This document shows, in pieces, positions 34,872 to 47,242 of a stretch of DNA of 64,000 nt. This stretch comes from Acidiferrobacter thiooxydans (GTDB lineage: Bacteria; Pseudomonadota; Gammaproteobacteria; Acidiferrobacterales; Acidiferrobacteraceae), in NCBI RefSeq assembly GCF_003333315.1, contig NZ_PSYR01000001.1, positions 1,018,501-1,082,500 on the forward strand, written 5' to 3'. The position numbers were made by a program, and so were the translations under genes. Numbering within the stretch: position 1 is the stretch's first letter; each line of letters starts with the position of its first letter. The notes below the pieces were generated by a model. That model made no database searches. It saw only the letters and a list, made by a program, of their open reading frames with translations, and was not told where the DNA came from.

Positions 34872-35303
34872 ATGGCCATTGAACGCACGCTCTCTATCGT
34901 GAAACCGGACGCCGTGGGCAAGAATGCCATCGGGGCCATCTATGATCGCTTCGAGAAGGCCGGTCTGCGCATCGTGGCCGCGCGGATGATGCATCTGACG
35001 CGGGCGCAGGCCGAGGGCTTCTATGCGGTGCATAAGGGCCGACCGTTCTTCAATGACCTGGTGGCCTTCATGAGCTCGGGTCCGGTCATGATCCAGGTGC
35101 TCGAGGGCGAGAATGCCGTCGCCAAGAACCGCGAGGTCATGGGTGCGACCAACCCCAAGGCGGCGGCCGCCGGGACCATACGTGCGGATTTCGCGGCGAG
35201 TATCGATGAGAACGCCGTGCATGGGTCCGACGGCCCGGACACGGCGCGTGCCGAGATCAGCTACTTCTTCGCCGACACCGATATCTGTCCGCGTACCCGC
35301 TAG
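34872..35303 (+). CDS. ndk: nucleoside diphosphate kinase
   Basis: 143 aa. The start [17 protein letters not shown], the segment [20 protein letters not shown] and the active-site histidine in [14 protein letters not shown] are all typical. It equilibrates nucleoside triphosphates via a phosphohistidine. It leads the ndk-rlmN-pilW-rodZ-ispG-hisS cluster. Confidence 0.97.
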   Translation: MAIERTLSIVKPDAVGKNAIGAIYDRFEKAGLRIVAARMMHLTRAQAEGFYAVHKGRPFFNDLVAFMSSGPVMIQVLEGENAVAKNREVMGATNPKAAAAGTIRADFAASIDENAVHGSDGPDTARAEISYFFADTDICPRTR

Positions 35304-35313
35304 GGAGGATGAT

Positions 35314-36405
35314 CTGACCGCTGCCCAGCCCGTCAATCTGCTCGGCCTCGATCGCGCCGCACTCGAGGCGCACATCGTGGCGATGGGAGAGCGCGCGTTC
35401 CGCGCCCAGCAGATCCTTCCCTGGTTGCACCAACGCGGGGTCACCGATTTCGCGGCCATGAGCAATATCGGTAAGGCCTTGGCGGCGCGACTCGCCGCGT
35501 CCGCGGTGGTGACGATCCCGGAGATGGCGAGCGAGCATCTCTCCGAGGACGGTACGCGCAAGTGGGTCTTGCGCCTCGCCGACGGCAATGCCATCGAGAC
35601 CGTATTCATCCCCGAGGCCGAGCGCAATACCTTGTGCATCTCCTCGCAAGTCGGTTGCGCGCTCGATTGCGCGTTCTGCGCGACCGCCCAGCAGGGGTTC
35701 AATCGCAATCTCACAGCCGCCGAGATCGTGGGCCAGGTCTGGTTTGCCGAGCACCGGCTGCGCAGTGAGCGCCACAGCCCCGAGCGCGTGATCTCGAATG
35801 TGGTGTTCATGGGCATGGGCGAGCCGCTCCTGAACCTGAAAGAGGTCGGTCCGGCGATCCGCATCCTGCTGGATGACCTGGGTTACGGGCTGTCGCGACG
35901 GCGCGTGACGGTGAGCACGGCCGGTGTCGTGCCAGCCCTCGACCGCCTCCAGGAGGTGGCGCCCGTGAGCCTCGCGGTGTCTTTGCACGCCCCGGATGAT
36001 GCCTTGCGCGACAAGCTCGTGCCGCTCAACAAGAAGTACCGGATCGCGGAGCTGCTGGGCGCCTGCCGGCGCTATGTGGCCCACGATGCGCGCCGGCGCG
36101 TGACCTTCGAGTACGCGATGCTCGCGGGGGTCAACGACAGCAGTGCGCACGCCCGGGCATTGGCGTGTCTCCTGCGAACGGTGCCTGCCAAGGTCAATCT
36201 CATCCCTTTCAACCCGTTCCCCGGGACGTCCTTCGAGCGGTCGTCGGATGCGGTGATAGACCGCTTCCGCGACATCCTGCTGGCCGCGGGGCTCGTGGCC
36301 GTCACGCGCCGTACGCGCGGCGATAGCATACGCGCCGCCTGCGGGCAGCTCGCGGGCGTCGTGAAGGAACGGACCCGGCGGGTCGTGCCCATCCATGCGT
36401 CTTAG
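35314..36405 (+). CDS. rlmN: dual-specificity 23S rRNA/tRNA methyltransferase RlmN, CTG start
   Basis: 363 aa radical-SAM enzyme that makes m2A2503 in 23S rRNA and m2A37 in tRNAs. The cluster motif is [14 protein letters not shown]; the resolving cysteine is in [11 protein letters not shown] near the C-terminus. No ATG, GTG or TTG lies where the family starts (a few residues before VNLLGLDR). A GGGAGG at 35303-35308 is spaced five bases from an in-frame CTG at 35314, which I take as the start. The ATG at 35309 is out of frame and stops after two codons. A start inside ndk is the alternative. Confidence 0.9.
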   Translation: MTAAQPVNLLGLDRAALEAHIVAMGERAFRAQQILPWLHQRGVTDFAAMSNIGKALAARLAASAVVTIPEMASEHLSEDGTRKWVLRLADGNAIETVFIPEAERNTLCISSQVGCALDCAFCATAQQGFNRNLTAAEIVGQVWFAEHRLRSERHSPERVISNVVFMGMGEPLLNLKEVGPAIRILLDDLGYGLSRRRVTVSTAGVVPALDRLQEVAPVSLAVSLHAPDDALRDKLVPLNKKYRIAELLGACRRYVAHDARRRVTFEYAMLAGVNDSSAHARALACLLRTVPAKVNLIPFNPFPGTSFERSSDAVIDRFRDILLAAGLVAVTRRTRGDSIRAACGQLAGVVKERTRRVVPIHAS

Positions 36406-37159
36406 CGTCGTCGCGGCGATACTCGGGATGGCGGTCCTGGCGGGATGCGCGAGCGCCCCGCGGCTTTCGCCGCAAACCCACAAGCTCGTGCAGTTGCGGA
36501 CCGCGCTTGGGGTCGGCTACATGCGTCAGGGGCAATTGGGGCTTGCGCGTAACGAGCTTGCGCATGCCTTGGCCCTGGACCCCACTGATGGCCCGGCCGA
36601 TAACGCCATGGCGCTGGTCGAGGAGCGGCTGCGCGAGCCGGTCAAGGCGCAGCGCTACTTTCGTCGTGGGCTTGCACATCACCCAAGCGATGGTAGCCTG
36701 CAGAACAACTATGGGGCGTTTTTGTGTGGGACCGGCCATGTCGCCGAGGGCCTCAAGCACTTTCGGGCGGCGCTGCACTCGCCGCTGTATCCGACACCGC
36801 AGCTCGCCGACCTCAACATGGCCGTGTGTCTCCTGAAAGTCCCCAACGAGAAGGCGGCCATTCATTATTTCCATCGCGCCCAGGCCCTGGCCCCGGAGCT
36901 TGCCGCTCCCTATTACTATCTGGCGCGTATTCGCTATGAGCATCGGGAATATGCGCGCGCCAAGGGCGATCTTGCGCAATACCTGGCGCGCGCACGCAGT
37001 GCGCACGCCCTGTTCCTCGGGGTTCGTATCGGGCAGGCTTTGGGGGATACCAGGTTCATCCATTACTGCGCAACGCGCCTGCTCGAGGGCTATCGCCATA
37101 GCCGTGAGGCGCAAACGGTCGTGCAGTGGCAGCGTGAGGGCCGGCTCGGTGGACATTGA
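36395..37159 (+). CDS. pilW: type IV pilus biogenesis lipoprotein PilW/PilF
   Basis: 254 aa with a lipoprotein signal (lipobox VLAGC, residues 14-18) and several TPR repeats ([57 protein letters not shown]). NNYGAFLC is a hallmark of PilW/PilF. It assists outer-membrane assembly of the PilQ secretin. It overlaps rlmN by 11 bp and rodZ by 11 bp. Confidence 0.9.
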   Translation: MRLSVVAAILGMAVLAGCASAPRLSPQTHKLVQLRTALGVGYMRQGQLGLARNELAHALALDPTDGPADNAMALVEERLREPVKAQRYFRRGLAHHPSDGSLQNNYGAFLCGTGHVAEGLKHFRAALHSPLYPTPQLADLNMAVCLLKVPNEKAAIHYFHRAQALAPELAAPYYYLARIRYEHREYARAKGDLAQYLARARSAHALFLGVRIGQALGDTRFIHYCATRLLEGYRHSREAQTVVQWQREGRLGGH

Positions 37160-38219
37160 GGGCGCGGCGAACGGTGAGGCCCCGGTCAGTCCCGGGGCGA
37201 GATTGCGTGCGGCGCGCGAGCGCGCGGGGTGGTCGGTGGAGCAGGTCGCGCAACGCCTGCGGCTGTCGCCAAGCCAGATCGTGGCCCTTGAAAGCGGTCG
37301 GCGCGAGGACCTGCCACCGGCGGCCTACATCCGCGGCTATCTGCGCAATTATGCCCAGCTGCTCGGACTCGACCCGCAGGAATTCGCCAAGGCGCGCGCC
37401 TCGGACGAAGGAGGGCCGCCGCCATTGCCGGCGGGGCATGGGCCGGCGCCGGCCCCGCGCATGCGTCTCGGGCCCGTTCTTTACGGACTGTTTCTGGTGG
37501 CGGTCGTGGCCGGGGTCGTGGTCTGGCATGCACACAGGCACAAGCACGTTGTCGCGCCGGCACCCTCACCGGCGACGGCGCCCGTGACCGGCGTACTCCC
37601 GCCGCGGCTCACAAACCTCACCGCGATGCGCAACCGCAGCGGGGAGCTGCGTACCTTCCCCCTGGGCGCGCCTGCCGGCCACCGGCCGTCGCCGCCCGCG
37701 GCGGTATCCCGGACGCCGTATCCGCGCCCGCGGCCAACCCCTGCGCCGATTCCGCCTGCGATAGTGGCCCAGGCCGCCATCGCTCCTCATGGGCCGGCGT
37801 CGGTGACGGCGCCGACTGGGCGCTCGCCGGCGCCGGCCGCCATCGGTAAGGGGGCTGCCGCCCCGGCTCATCGGCAGGTGGCCCCCGAGCGGCCGTCGGT
37901 GTCCACGGGCGTCTCTCGGTCACCCATTGCTGTACCGAGCCCCGGAGGATTGGTAAGCTTGCCGCAGGGACATCACTATGTCGGGCTGCGGATCAGTGCC
38001 AGTGATGCCCCGGTACGGGTTTCGGTACGTGATGCACGCGGTGTGCGGCTGATGGCAGGCCGCATCGCGGTCGGTCACGCCGTCACCCTCATGGGGCGCG
38101 CCCCGTTCCGGTTGACCTTGAGCCGCAGCCGGGGAGTGGCGGTCACTGTCGGCGGCCACGCGATCGCCCTGCCAAGGGCGCACCGGGGACGGAATTTGCG
38201 GGTCACAGTCGACCCTTAA
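37149..38219 (+). CDS. rodZ: cytoskeletal protein RodZ
   Basis: 356 aa. An N-terminal helix-turn-helix ([38 protein letters not shown]) binds MreB in this family. A single membrane helix ([16 protein letters not shown], about residue 105-125) is followed by a long proline/alanine-rich periplasmic linker and a C-terminal beta domain ([19 protein letters not shown]). The start is a GTG at 37149 inside the pilW end. The linker, over 100 residues, is the most divergent part. Confidence 0.9.
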   Translation: MDIEGAANGEAPVSPGARLRAARERAGWSVEQVAQRLRLSPSQIVALESGRREDLPPAAYIRGYLRNYAQLLGLDPQEFAKARASDEGGPPPLPAGHGPAPAPRMRLGPVLYGLFLVAVVAGVVVWHAHRHKHVVAPAPSPATAPVTGVLPPRLTNLTAMRNRSGELRTFPLGAPAGHRPSPPAAVSRTPYPRPRPTPAPIPPAIVAQAAIAPHGPASVTAPTGRSPAPAAIGKGAAAPAHRQVAPERPSVSTGVSRSPIAVPSPGGLVSLPQGHHYVGLRISASDAPVRVSVRDARGVRLMAGRIAVGHAVTLMGRAPFRLTLSRSRGVAVTVGGHAIALPRAHRGRNLRVTVDP

Positions 38220-38236
38220 AACGGGATCAGAACCTT

Positions 38237-39352
38237 ATGCACGAGACCACCGGGATTACCCGTCGCAAGAGCCGCATGATCCATGTGGGCCAAGTGGCGG
38301 TGGGGGGCGATGCCCCGATCAGCGTACAGAGCATGACCAACACCGAGACCTGCGACGTCGCGGCGACCGTGGCCCAGATCCAGCGCCTCGTGGCCGCCGG
38401 CGCCGACATAGTCCGCGTGTCGATACCGACCATGGAGGCGGCGCAGGCGTTTGCGGAGATTCGCAAGGCCGTGGACGTGGCGCTCGTGACGGATATCCAT
38501 TTCGACTATCGCATCGCGCTCGAGGTGGCCAAGCTCGGCGCGGATTGCCTGCGTATCAATCCCGGCAATATCGGACGGGAGGATCGCGTGCGCCAGGTGG
38601 TCGAGGCGGCGCGCGATCGCGGCATCTGCATACGGATCGGGGTGAACGCGGGCTCCCTCGAGAAGGAGCTTCAAAAGAAATACGGCGAACCCAATGCCGA
38701 CGCGCTCGTCGAGTCGGCGTTACGGCATATGGAGATCCTCGAGCGTCTGAACTTCCGGGACTACAAGGTGAGCCTCAAGGCCTCGAATATCGCGATGGGA
38801 GTGGCCGCCTACCGCAAGATGGCAACCTTGACCGAGCAGCCGTTGCATCTTGGCATCACCGAGGCCGGGGCCCTGCGTGGGGGGACGGTCAAATCGGCGA
38901 TCGGCCTTGGCATGCTGCTCGCCGAGGGTATAGGCGACACGCTACGCGTCTCGTTGGCCGCCGATCCCGTCGAAGAGGTGAAGGTCGGCTTCGAGATATT
39001 GAAGAGCCTGGGGTTGCGCAAGAAGGGGGTGAATCTCATTGCCTGTCCGTCATGCTCGCGCCAGGAGTTCGACGTCATTGCGACCGTGAATGCCCTGGAG
39101 GCGCGCCTGGAGGATATCCAGGAGTCGATCGACGTGGCGGTCATAGGGTGCGTCGTGAACGGACCCGGGGAGGCCAAGGAGGTGCAGGTAGGGCTTGCCG
39201 GCGGGTCGCCCAACCTGCTCTACAAGGACGGCAAGCCACACAGCAAGGTCAGCAACGAGGAACTGGTCGATACCCTCGAGCGGGCGGTGCGCGAGGAGCT
39301 GAAACGGCGCGCGGCATCGGCGCCGGTGATCCCGATCAAGGCCTTGTCGTGA
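38237..39352 (+). CDS. ispG: HMB-PP synthase IspG
   Basis: 371 aa, [4Fe-4S] enzyme of the MEP isoprenoid pathway converting MEcPP to HMBPP. The cluster cysteines are in [12 protein letters not shown] and [14 protein letters not shown]. The barrel start is [14 protein letters not shown]. It needs electrons and Fe-S clusters from nearby isc products. Position in the rodZ-ispG-hisS order is conserved. Confidence 0.97.
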   Translation: MHETTGITRRKSRMIHVGQVAVGGDAPISVQSMTNTETCDVAATVAQIQRLVAAGADIVRVSIPTMEAAQAFAEIRKAVDVALVTDIHFDYRIALEVAKLGADCLRINPGNIGREDRVRQVVEAARDRGICIRIGVNAGSLEKELQKKYGEPNADALVESALRHMEILERLNFRDYKVSLKASNIAMGVAAYRKMATLTEQPLHLGITEAGALRGGTVKSAIGLGMLLAEGIGDTLRVSLAADPVEEVKVGFEILKSLGLRKKGVNLIACPSCSRQEFDVIATVNALEARLEDIQESIDVAVIGCVVNGPGEAKEVQVGLAGGSPNLLYKDGKPHSKVSNEELVDTLERAVREELKRRAASAPVIPIKALS

Positions 39353-39359
39353 GGCGGCA

Positions 39360-40622
39360 TTGACCGGTCAAATCGCCGGGGTACGCGGCGTTGCCCCGTT
39401 GTTGCCCACGGATGCGGTGCGCTGGAGGGCGGTCGAGGACGGCCTGCGTACGCTCATGGATGCCTATGGCTTTCGCGAGATCCGGCTACCGATTCTGGAG
39501 CGTACCGAGCTGTATGCGCGCGCCGTGGGTGAGGTTACAGACATCGTCGAGAAGGAGATGTACACCTTCACCGACCGCAGTGGCGACAGCCTGAGCCTGC
39601 GCCCGGAGGGCACCGCCGGTTGCGTGCGCGCCGGTATCGAAGGGGGGCTGTTCCATAATCAGGCGCAGCGCTTATGGTATCAGGGGCCGATGTTCCGTCA
39701 CGAGCGGCCCCAGAAGGGGCGCTACCGGCAATTCCATCAGTGGGGTGTGGAGGCCTATGGCATGGCCGGCCCGGCCATAGAGGCCGAGGTCATCGCGCTC
39801 GGGGCACGGGTATTGGCGCAGCTCGGGGTGAAGGCGCGCCTGCTCGTGAATTCCCTGGGGACGCGCGAATGCCGGGAACGCTATCGTGAGGCCCTGGTGC
39901 ATTATCTCGCGGCGCATCGTGATCGGCTCGATGACGACAGCCTAAGGCGCCTGGAGCGCAATCCGTTGCGGGTGCTAGACAGCAAGAACCCTGACATGGC
40001 GGCGCTGTTGGCCGAGGCGCCGACCATCGCCGATTACTGGAGCGCGGAGTCACGATCGCACTTCGTGGCCTTGCAGGACTATCTGACGGCATTGGGTGTG
40101 GCATTCGAGGTCGCGCCGCGACTGGTGCGCGGGCTCGACTACTATACGCACACGGTCTTCGAATGGACGCCGCACGAGACGTTGGCGCAGGCGACGGTGA
40201 TCGCCGGCGGCCGCTACGACGGACTGGTGTCGGAGCTCGGCGGGGCCCCCACGTCGGCGGTCGGCTTTGCGATCGGCATGGAGCGCTTGGTGGCCCTCGT
40301 CACGCGCCTGCCGGCGCCGCCTGTGCTCGATGTGTTCATCATGACGAACGTGTCTTGCCAGCTGCGGGCCCTGGTGCTGGCCGAGGGTCTGCGTGATGCG
40401 GGCCTGACCGTAGAGACCCATCTTGCCGGGGCCAGCGCCAAGAGCCAGATGAAACGGGCCCGTGACTGCGGGGCGCGCGTGATCGTGGAGGCGCAAGACG
40501 AGGCGCGGGTGGCCATCGTCCAGGCGGGGGCCGCGAAGGGCGAGGGTATCGTGACGTGGGCCGAGGCCGTGGCACGGATTTCACAGATTGTGGGGGCGAA
40601 AGCAAAGATCGATGGCGAATGA
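39360..40622 (+). CDS. hisS: histidyl-tRNA synthetase
   Basis: 420 aa class II synthetase. Motif 2 is WYQGPMFRHERPQKGRYRQF, the histidine loops are LVRGLDYYTHTVFEW and GGRYDGLVSELGG, and a C-terminal anticodon-binding domain follows. The start is TTG at 39360, with GAGG upstream. Its end overlaps yfgM by 11 bp. Confidence 0.96.
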   Translation: MTGQIAGVRGVAPLLPTDAVRWRAVEDGLRTLMDAYGFREIRLPILERTELYARAVGEVTDIVEKEMYTFTDRSGDSLSLRPEGTAGCVRAGIEGGLFHNQAQRLWYQGPMFRHERPQKGRYRQFHQWGVEAYGMAGPAIEAEVIALGARVLAQLGVKARLLVNSLGTRECRERYREALVHYLAAHRDRLDDDSLRRLERNPLRVLDSKNPDMAALLAEAPTIADYWSAESRSHFVALQDYLTALGVAFEVAPRLVRGLDYYTHTVFEWTPHETLAQATVIAGGRYDGLVSELGGAPTSAVGFAIGMERLVALVTRLPAPPVLDVFIMTNVSCQLRALVLAEGLRDAGLTVETHLAGASAKSQMKRARDCGARVIVEAQDEARVAIVQAGAAKGEGIVTWAEAVARISQIVGAKAKIDGE

Positions 40623-41244
40623 TTGGGCGCACGATGAGTTGGGAGATATCAAGGAATTTTGGCGTAAATATGGGCGCGTCATCGTTTATGGCGTAATCGC
40701 GGCGGCGCTTGCCGTGGGCGGGGTTTTCTATTACCGCCACTACGAAGCGCGGCAGCGGATCCTGGCCGGGGCGCTGTACGAGGAGGTCCTGAACGCGGCA
40801 AGCCAGATGCGCTTTGGTCTCGCCACGGCCGCCGGTCATAAGCTCGAGAGCAGTTACGCGTCGACGCCTTATGCCGGCCAGGCGGCCTTGCTGCTGGCGC
40901 GTCTTGCCTATGAAAAAAATGAGACCGCGGCGGCCATCGCCGCACTCAAGTTCGCGGCGCATAAGGCCCGCCAGTGGAGCGTACGCACGACCGCGCGCCT
41001 GCGCCTGGGCAGCCTGTTGTTGGCGCTCGGGCATCCGCACAAGGCATGGCGCTATGCCCATATCGCCAAGCCCTACGGGTTCAAGTCCATGGCGCTCGGA
41101 CTGCAGGCCGAGATCCTGGCGCGCGAGGGGCACAAACGGCAGGCACTGGCGGCCTATGGTGAGGCCTTGAAGGGTGCGCCGAAGAAATCGGCCGTGACCG
41201 CCTTGTGGCGGCGCGAGCAGGCGCAATTGCGGGCAGCATCATGA
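40612..41244 (+). CDS. yfgM: YfgM (DUF2133) membrane-anchored TPR protein
   Basis: 210 aa. A cytosolic start (DELGDIKEFWRKYGR) precedes one membrane helix (about residue 24-42) and a periplasmic TPR-like domain (NAASQMRFGLATAAGHKLES, then KKSAVTALWRREQAQL). In E. coli YfgM is an ancillary partner of the Sec translocon and PpiD. The ATG at 40612 lies inside hisS; the stop overlaps bamB. Confidence 0.9.
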   Translation: MANDWAHDELGDIKEFWRKYGRVIVYGVIAAALAVGGVFYYRHYEARQRILAGALYEEVLNAASQMRFGLATAAGHKLESSYASTPYAGQAALLLARLAYEKNETAAAIAALKFAAHKARQWSVRTTARLRLGSLLLALGHPHKAWRYAHIAKPYGFKSMALGLQAEILAREGHKRQALAAYGEALKGAPKKSAVTALWRREQAQLRAAS

Positions 41245-42413
41245 AGCGCCTGCTTGCGATCCTCGCAGCGGCGGGGCTGCTTGGCGGCTGCGGGCTTTTT
41301 AGCAGCGCACGCAATGTGGCTCCGCCGGCCAAACTCAAACCCTTTCATGCGCGCCTCAAGGTGACGCGCGTCTGGTCGCACGATACCGGTAACGGTACCG
41401 GCGGCTATGATCTCGTCTTGCGTCCGGCGCAAGTCGGCGGCACGATCTTTGTGGCCAACGAAAACGGAGTGGTCGCCGCCTACAAGGCGCGTAACGGTCA
41501 CATGCTCTGGCACCGGCACCTGAAGGCGCAGATCACGGCGGGCGCCGCGGCCGGGCAGGGGTTGGTGGTGGTGGCCACGCGACGCGGGCGGGTACTGGCC
41601 TTGAAGGCCGATACCGGGGCGAACGCGTGGACCGCGCAGGCCCCGAGTGAGGTCGTGGCGGCACCGGTGATCGCGCCCCATGGCGTCTATGTCGCCTCGC
41701 TTGACGGCCATGTCACGGCCTTCGGTCTCAGCCATGGCCGTCGGTTGTGGATGGCGGCGCACACGCATCCGGCGTTGACGCTCTTTCTGACGGCGCGCCC
41801 GACATACGCCGCCGGCATACTCTACGAGGGCTACGCCAACGGCGAGCTGGTGGCGCTACGGGCCAGAAACGGCGAGCGCGTGTGGACGAGCGCGGTGGCG
41901 CAGCCGCGCGGCGGCGATGCTGTGGAGCGACTCATCGATCTGGCGCACCCGATCTATGCGCAGAACATCGTGTATGCCGACGGTTACCACGGGGCGGTCG
42001 CGGCCTTGGCGGCGCACTCGGGACGCATCCTCTGGGGCCGGCCACTGTCGTCATACCGCAGCATGGCCTTAGGCGGCCAGGCGCTTTATGTGGTGACTGC
42101 GCATAGTCGTGTCATGGCGCTCGCCAATGCCAGCGGCGGGACCTTGTGGGCACAGAAGGCCTTTTTGAATCGCCGGCTTGGCAGTCCGGCCCTGGCGGGC
42201 CCGGCCGTAGTGGTAGGCGATCTCGCCGGATATACGCAGTGGCTGTCGCGGCGCACGGGTGAACTGGTGGCGCGTAAGCGCGTCGGCGAAGGGGCGATAC
42301 GCGCAGCCCCGCTCGTGGCGTCGGTCGGCGGGCATAAGGGTGGCTCCTATGTCTTTGTGCTCACTACCACCGGACGACTGACAGCGCTTACGTTCCGACC
42401 CATCCGGCCATGA
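41241..42413 (+). CDS. bamB: outer-membrane assembly lipoprotein BamB
   Basis: 390 aa with lipobox LLGGC (about residue 11-15) and an eight-bladed propeller (FVANENGVVAAYKARNGHML, VLALKADTGANAW, VAALAAHSGRILW, QWLSRRTGELVARKRVG). It belongs to the BAM complex that inserts outer-membrane barrels, which would include the Cyc2-type porin-cytochrome encoded at 60853. Its position between yfgM and der is the conserved one. Confidence 0.93.
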   Translation: MKRLLAILAAAGLLGGCGLFSSARNVAPPAKLKPFHARLKVTRVWSHDTGNGTGGYDLVLRPAQVGGTIFVANENGVVAAYKARNGHMLWHRHLKAQITAGAAAGQGLVVVATRRGRVLALKADTGANAWTAQAPSEVVAAPVIAPHGVYVASLDGHVTAFGLSHGRRLWMAAHTHPALTLFLTARPTYAAGILYEGYANGELVALRARNGERVWTSAVAQPRGGDAVERLIDLAHPIYAQNIVYADGYHGAVAALAAHSGRILWGRPLSSYRSMALGGQALYVVTAHSRVMALANASGGTLWAQKAFLNRRLGSPALAGPAVVVGDLAGYTQWLSRRTGELVARKRVGEGAIRAAPLVASVGGHKGGSYVFVLTTTGRLTALTFRPIRP

Positions 42414-43801
42414 AGCCGGTAGTGGTTCTTGTCGGGCGGCCCAACGTCGGCAAGTCCACGCTTTTCAATGCGCTTACGCGCTCGCGCCAGGCGTTGGTCG
42501 CCGATCTGCCCGGTCTTACCCGTGATCGACAATACGGGGAGGGCCGGGTCGGCGGGCGCTCATATCTGGTAGTCGACACCGGTGGCATCGTGCGCGACCA
42601 CGACCCGCTCGCGACCCTGGTGGCGTCTCAGACGCGACTGGCGCTGGCCGAGGCCGATGTCGTCGTCTGCGTGGTCGACGGTCGCGACGGCCCGAATCCC
42701 GACGATTTCCTGATCGCAGACCAGATTCGCACCCTCAATCGGCGCATCTGTCTGGCCGTGAACAAGACCGAGGGCGTGGAACCCGAGGTGGCGGTGGCGG
42801 AATTCCATGCCCTGGGTCTCGGCAGGCCCTACGCCATCGCCGCCACGCATAACCGCGGGCTCGATGAGCTCATGACCGCGGTATTGGCCGGGTTCCCGGC
42901 GCCGACCGCGGAGGCGCCGACCGGGGGCATGCGCATCGCCCTGGCCGGGCGCCCCAATGTCGGCAAGAGCACGCTCGCCAATGCCCTGTTGGGGGAGGAG
43001 CGGGTAGTGGTGTCGGATCGGCCGGGGACCACGCGCGACAGCATTTACATCCCATTTACGCGTGACGGCAAGGACTACATCCTCATCGACACCGCCGGGG
43101 TGCGCCGTCGCAGCCATATTACCGATCCGCTCGAGCGTCATAGCGTGGCCAAGACCCTGCAGGCGGTCGACGAGGCGCAGGTCGTGCTGCTCGTGTTCGA
43201 TGCCCGCGAGGAGGTGAGCGAGCAAGACGTGACGCTCGCCGGCCATATCCTGGCCCAGGGTCGCTCGCTGGTGCTTGCAGTCAACAAGTGGGAGGGTCTC
43301 GATAGCGCGCGCCGCGACTGGATCCGCCGGGAACTGGCGCGCCGCTTGCCGTTTCTGTCGTTTGCGTCGCCGCATTTCATCTCGGCGCTCGAGGGATTGC
43401 ACATCGGGCCGCTGTTTCCGGCCATGGAGCGCGCCTATCGCTCGGGCGGCCGCATTCTGCCGACTCCGGAGCTGAACCGCGTCCTGAGAGAGGCGATCGC
43501 CGCCACCGCCCCGCCCATGGTGCGCGGCCGACGCATCAAGCCTAAGTTCGCCCACCAGGGCGGCAAGTACCCTCCGCGCGTGATCGTGCATGGCAACCTC
43601 GTGGCGGAGACACCGGATGCCTGGCGGCGTTATCTCGCGCAGCGCATACGCGAGCACTTTCGCCTCGAGGGCACGCCCGTGGAGATCGAGTTTCGCGAGG
43701 GGGACAATCCGTTTGCCAATCGCCCGGGCAAGGCACCGAGTGCGCGTACCGAGGCCAAGAGGCGCCGCTTGAAGCGGTTTCGCAAGGCCCACTACGGCTG
43801 A
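42410..43801 (+). CDS. der: ribosome-assembly GTPase Der (EngA)
   Basis: 463 aa with tandem G domains: [20 protein letters not shown] near residue 8 and [18 protein letters not shown] near 180, each followed by its DTGG or DTAG motif, then a KH-like C-terminal domain ([20 protein letters not shown]). It acts in 50S subunit assembly. It overlaps bamB by four bases and the convergent xseA by ten. Confidence 0.97.
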   Translation: MKPVVVLVGRPNVGKSTLFNALTRSRQALVADLPGLTRDRQYGEGRVGGRSYLVVDTGGIVRDHDPLATLVASQTRLALAEADVVVCVVDGRDGPNPDDFLIADQIRTLNRRICLAVNKTEGVEPEVAVAEFHALGLGRPYAIAATHNRGLDELMTAVLAGFPAPTAEAPTGGMRIALAGRPNVGKSTLANALLGEERVVVSDRPGTTRDSIYIPFTRDGKDYILIDTAGVRRRSHITDPLERHSVAKTLQAVDEAQVVLLVFDAREEVSEQDVTLAGHILAQGRSLVLAVNKWEGLDSARRDWIRRELARRLPFLSFASPHFISALEGLHIGPLFPAMERAYRSGGRILPTPELNRVLREAIAATAPPMVRGRRIKPKFAHQGGKYPPRVIVHGNLVAETPDAWRRYLAQRIREHFRLEGTPVEIEFREGDNPFANRPGKAPSARTEAKRRRLKRFRKAHYG

Positions 43802-45282
43802 ATCGCCTTGACCTCGACGATGAGTTCGCCGGCCGCCAGGCGCACGTGCAGGGTGGTCCCCGGGGGACACGTGTGCGCCGCGCGCACCACCCGCCCGTGA
43901 GTATCCGTGACGATCGCATAACCGCGATTCAGCACCGCCGGCGGTCCGGTCAGGGTCAGGGCCCGGTCGAGTAGGGCCACGCGCTCGCCGCGGGTCTTCA
44001 AGGCCTCCCGCATGGCGCGCAGCAGCCGGTCTTTCAGAAGACCGTGGCGGACCATGAGGCGCTCCCACAGCCGATCCGGTGGGTGCCCCCGCAGCCGGTC
44101 ATTGAGGCGCGTAAGCCGCGATTCACGGGCGCGCAGGGCAGCGCGGATCGCGGCGGCGAGCCGCCCGGGCAGGGGTACTGCGCGGAGGCGGTAGGCGTTG
44201 AGCCGCGCCGTAGGCGAGCGCCGCTCCAGGCGTTGACTGAGGGCCAGCAGTCGGGCGCGTGCGCGGGCCGGGTAGGCGGGCAGCGCCATGATCAGTCGGC
44301 GGGCGAGGGCGGCCACCGTCAGGCGTCTTTCCGGGAGGCCGCGCACGGGCTGGGCGATGAGCCGCCGTTTCAGATCATCGAACCGCTGCAGGCGTTCACG
44401 AAGCGTCCGTTCCAGGAGCCTCTGGAGCCGGTTGCGCGCCTCGGCGTGGCGGCGGCGCCACAATACCTGGTCGGGGCTCAGGAGTTCCGCGGCGGCGGTG
44501 GGCGTGGGGGCGCGCAGGTCCGCCACCCAGTCGGCGATGGTGGTGTCGGTCTCGTGCCCGATGCCGGCGACCACTGGCAGCTGGGAACGGAAGATGGCGC
44601 GCGCCACGATCTCCTCGTTGAAACACCAGAGATCCTCCAGCGAGCCGCCGCCCCGGGCGAGCAACAAGACATCGCATTCACGTCGCTCGTTGGCGAGATC
44701 GAGCATGCGCGCGATGGCCGTTCCCGCGTCCCGTCCCTGGACCGGCACCGGATAGAGCAGCACGGCGATCGCCGGGAAACGGCGCCGCAAGGTCGTTACG
44801 ATGTCGTGCCAGACGGCGCCGTCGGGGGAGGTGATGACGCCGATACGGCGCACGCTCGCCGGGAGCGGCTTTTTGTGGCGCGCATCAAACAGCCCTTCGG
44901 CGGCGAGGGCGCGCTTTAGGGCCTCAAAGGCGCGACGCAGGGCCCCTTCGCCGGCATCCTCCATCTGTTCGACGATGAGCTGGAAGTCGCCGCGCCCCTC
45001 ATAGAGGCTGACGCGCGCGCATACCAACACCTGTAGGCCGTCTGCGACCGCGCAGCACGCGCGCCGTGCGCCGCGAAACAACGCACAGCGCACCTGGGCG
45101 CGCGCATCCTTCAGCGTGAAATAGATGTGGCCCGAGGACGGTTGCGAGAGGTTGCCGATCTCGCCCTCGACCCATACGCGCCCCAATCGATCCTCGAGCA
45201 GGCCGCGGACCTCCTGGTTCAAACGCGACACTGTGTAGACGGGGAGGCCTTGTCGGTAGGATGGCGGGCTGTCGGATTCCAT
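43792..45282 (-). CDS. xseA: exodeoxyribonuclease VII large subunit
   Basis: 496 aa. The N-terminal OB fold ([39 protein letters not shown]) leads to the catalytic core ([56 protein letters not shown]), then a long coiled-coil region. With XseB it degrades single-stranded DNA. The ATG at 45282 starts at the conserved N-terminus. No xseB is in the window. Confidence 0.95.
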   Translation of the reverse strand: MESDSPPSYRQGLPVYTVSRLNQEVRGLLEDRLGRVWVEGEIGNLSQPSSGHIYFTLKDARAQVRCALFRGARRACCAVADGLQVLVCARVSLYEGRGDFQLIVEQMEDAGEGALRRAFEALKRALAAEGLFDARHKKPLPASVRRIGVITSPDGAVWHDIVTTLRRRFPAIAVLLYPVPVQGRDAGTAIARMLDLANERRECDVLLLARGGGSLEDLWCFNEEIVARAIFRSQLPVVAGIGHETDTTIADWVADLRAPTPTAAAELLSPDQVLWRRRHAEARNRLQRLLERTLRERLQRFDDLKRRLIAQPVRGLPERRLTVAALARRLIMALPAYPARARARLLALSQRLERRSPTARLNAYRLRAVPLPGRLAAAIRAALRARESRLTRLNDRLRGHPPDRLWERLMVRHGLLKDRLLRAMREALKTRGERVALLDRALTLTGPPAVLNRGYAIVTDTHGRVVRAAHTCPPGTTLHVRLAAGELIVEVKAIQP

Positions 45283-45303
45283 CGCCGCACCATACCCTAG
45301 AAC

Positions 45304-45326
45304 GCCCCGGGCAGGGAACCCGGGGC
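45304..45326 (-). terminator. 8-bp GC hairpin between lipoprotein gene and xseA
   Basis: GCCCCGGG and CCCGGGGC form a perfect stem around a seven-base loop, in the 53 bp between the lipoprotein stop and the xseA start. There is no T tract; it may reduce read-through into xseA rather than end transcription. Confidence 0.5.
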
Positions 45327-45335
45327 ACTTATGGC

Positions 45336-45653
45336 TCAACGGGGATAATAGGGCTTGACGTGGGCGTTGGCCGCGGCCTGGCGCTCGGCCGTTTGGCATT
45401 GCAGGATGACCATGTTGGCGGCCTTGATCGCCGCGCCGTAGTTGCCCTTGGCGGCGGCCGTGCGCGCTACGGCGAGCAGGTGCGGGGTGGCGAGCCATAG
45501 CGCGCCGTGGGCGCGGGCGTCCTTGACCGCGATATCGGCCTGTTTCAGGCGCGCGGCGGCGACCGCGCTTTGCGGGGCGTGGTGGGTGGTTACGTGCGCG
45601 CAGCCCGCCAATACCAGCGCGTACACGGCCGCAAGGGCGATTTTTTTCATCAT
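45336..45653 (-). CDS. small lipoprotein (DUF4398-like)
   Basis: 105 aa with a clear lipoprotein signal ([18 protein letters not shown]). The mature part is helical and alanine rich ([38 protein letters not shown]), like the DUF4398 family of envelope lipoproteins. Function is unknown. AGGAGGAG lies at a good distance from the ATG. It diverges from guaB. Confidence 0.75.
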   Translation of the reverse strand: MMKKIALAAVYALVLAGCAHVTTHHAPQSAVAAARLKQADIAVKDARAHGALWLATPHLLAVARTAAAKGNYGAAIKAANMVILQCQTAERQAAANAHVKPYYPR

Positions 45654-45746
45654 TTGCTCCTCCTGATCGGTATGGGGTTAGTGTATAGACGTTTACGGCC
45701 GAAAAACAAAGCCAAGCGCGGCCCATGGCGGTCGGTTCCCGGGGCG

Positions 45747-47238
<1,492 letters not shown>

Positions 47239-47242
47239 GGGC

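Noticed and set aside
42560-44068. 502-codon minus-strand frame opposite der
   Set aside because: Antisense shadow of der and the xseA end; histidine/arginine-rich with no domain.
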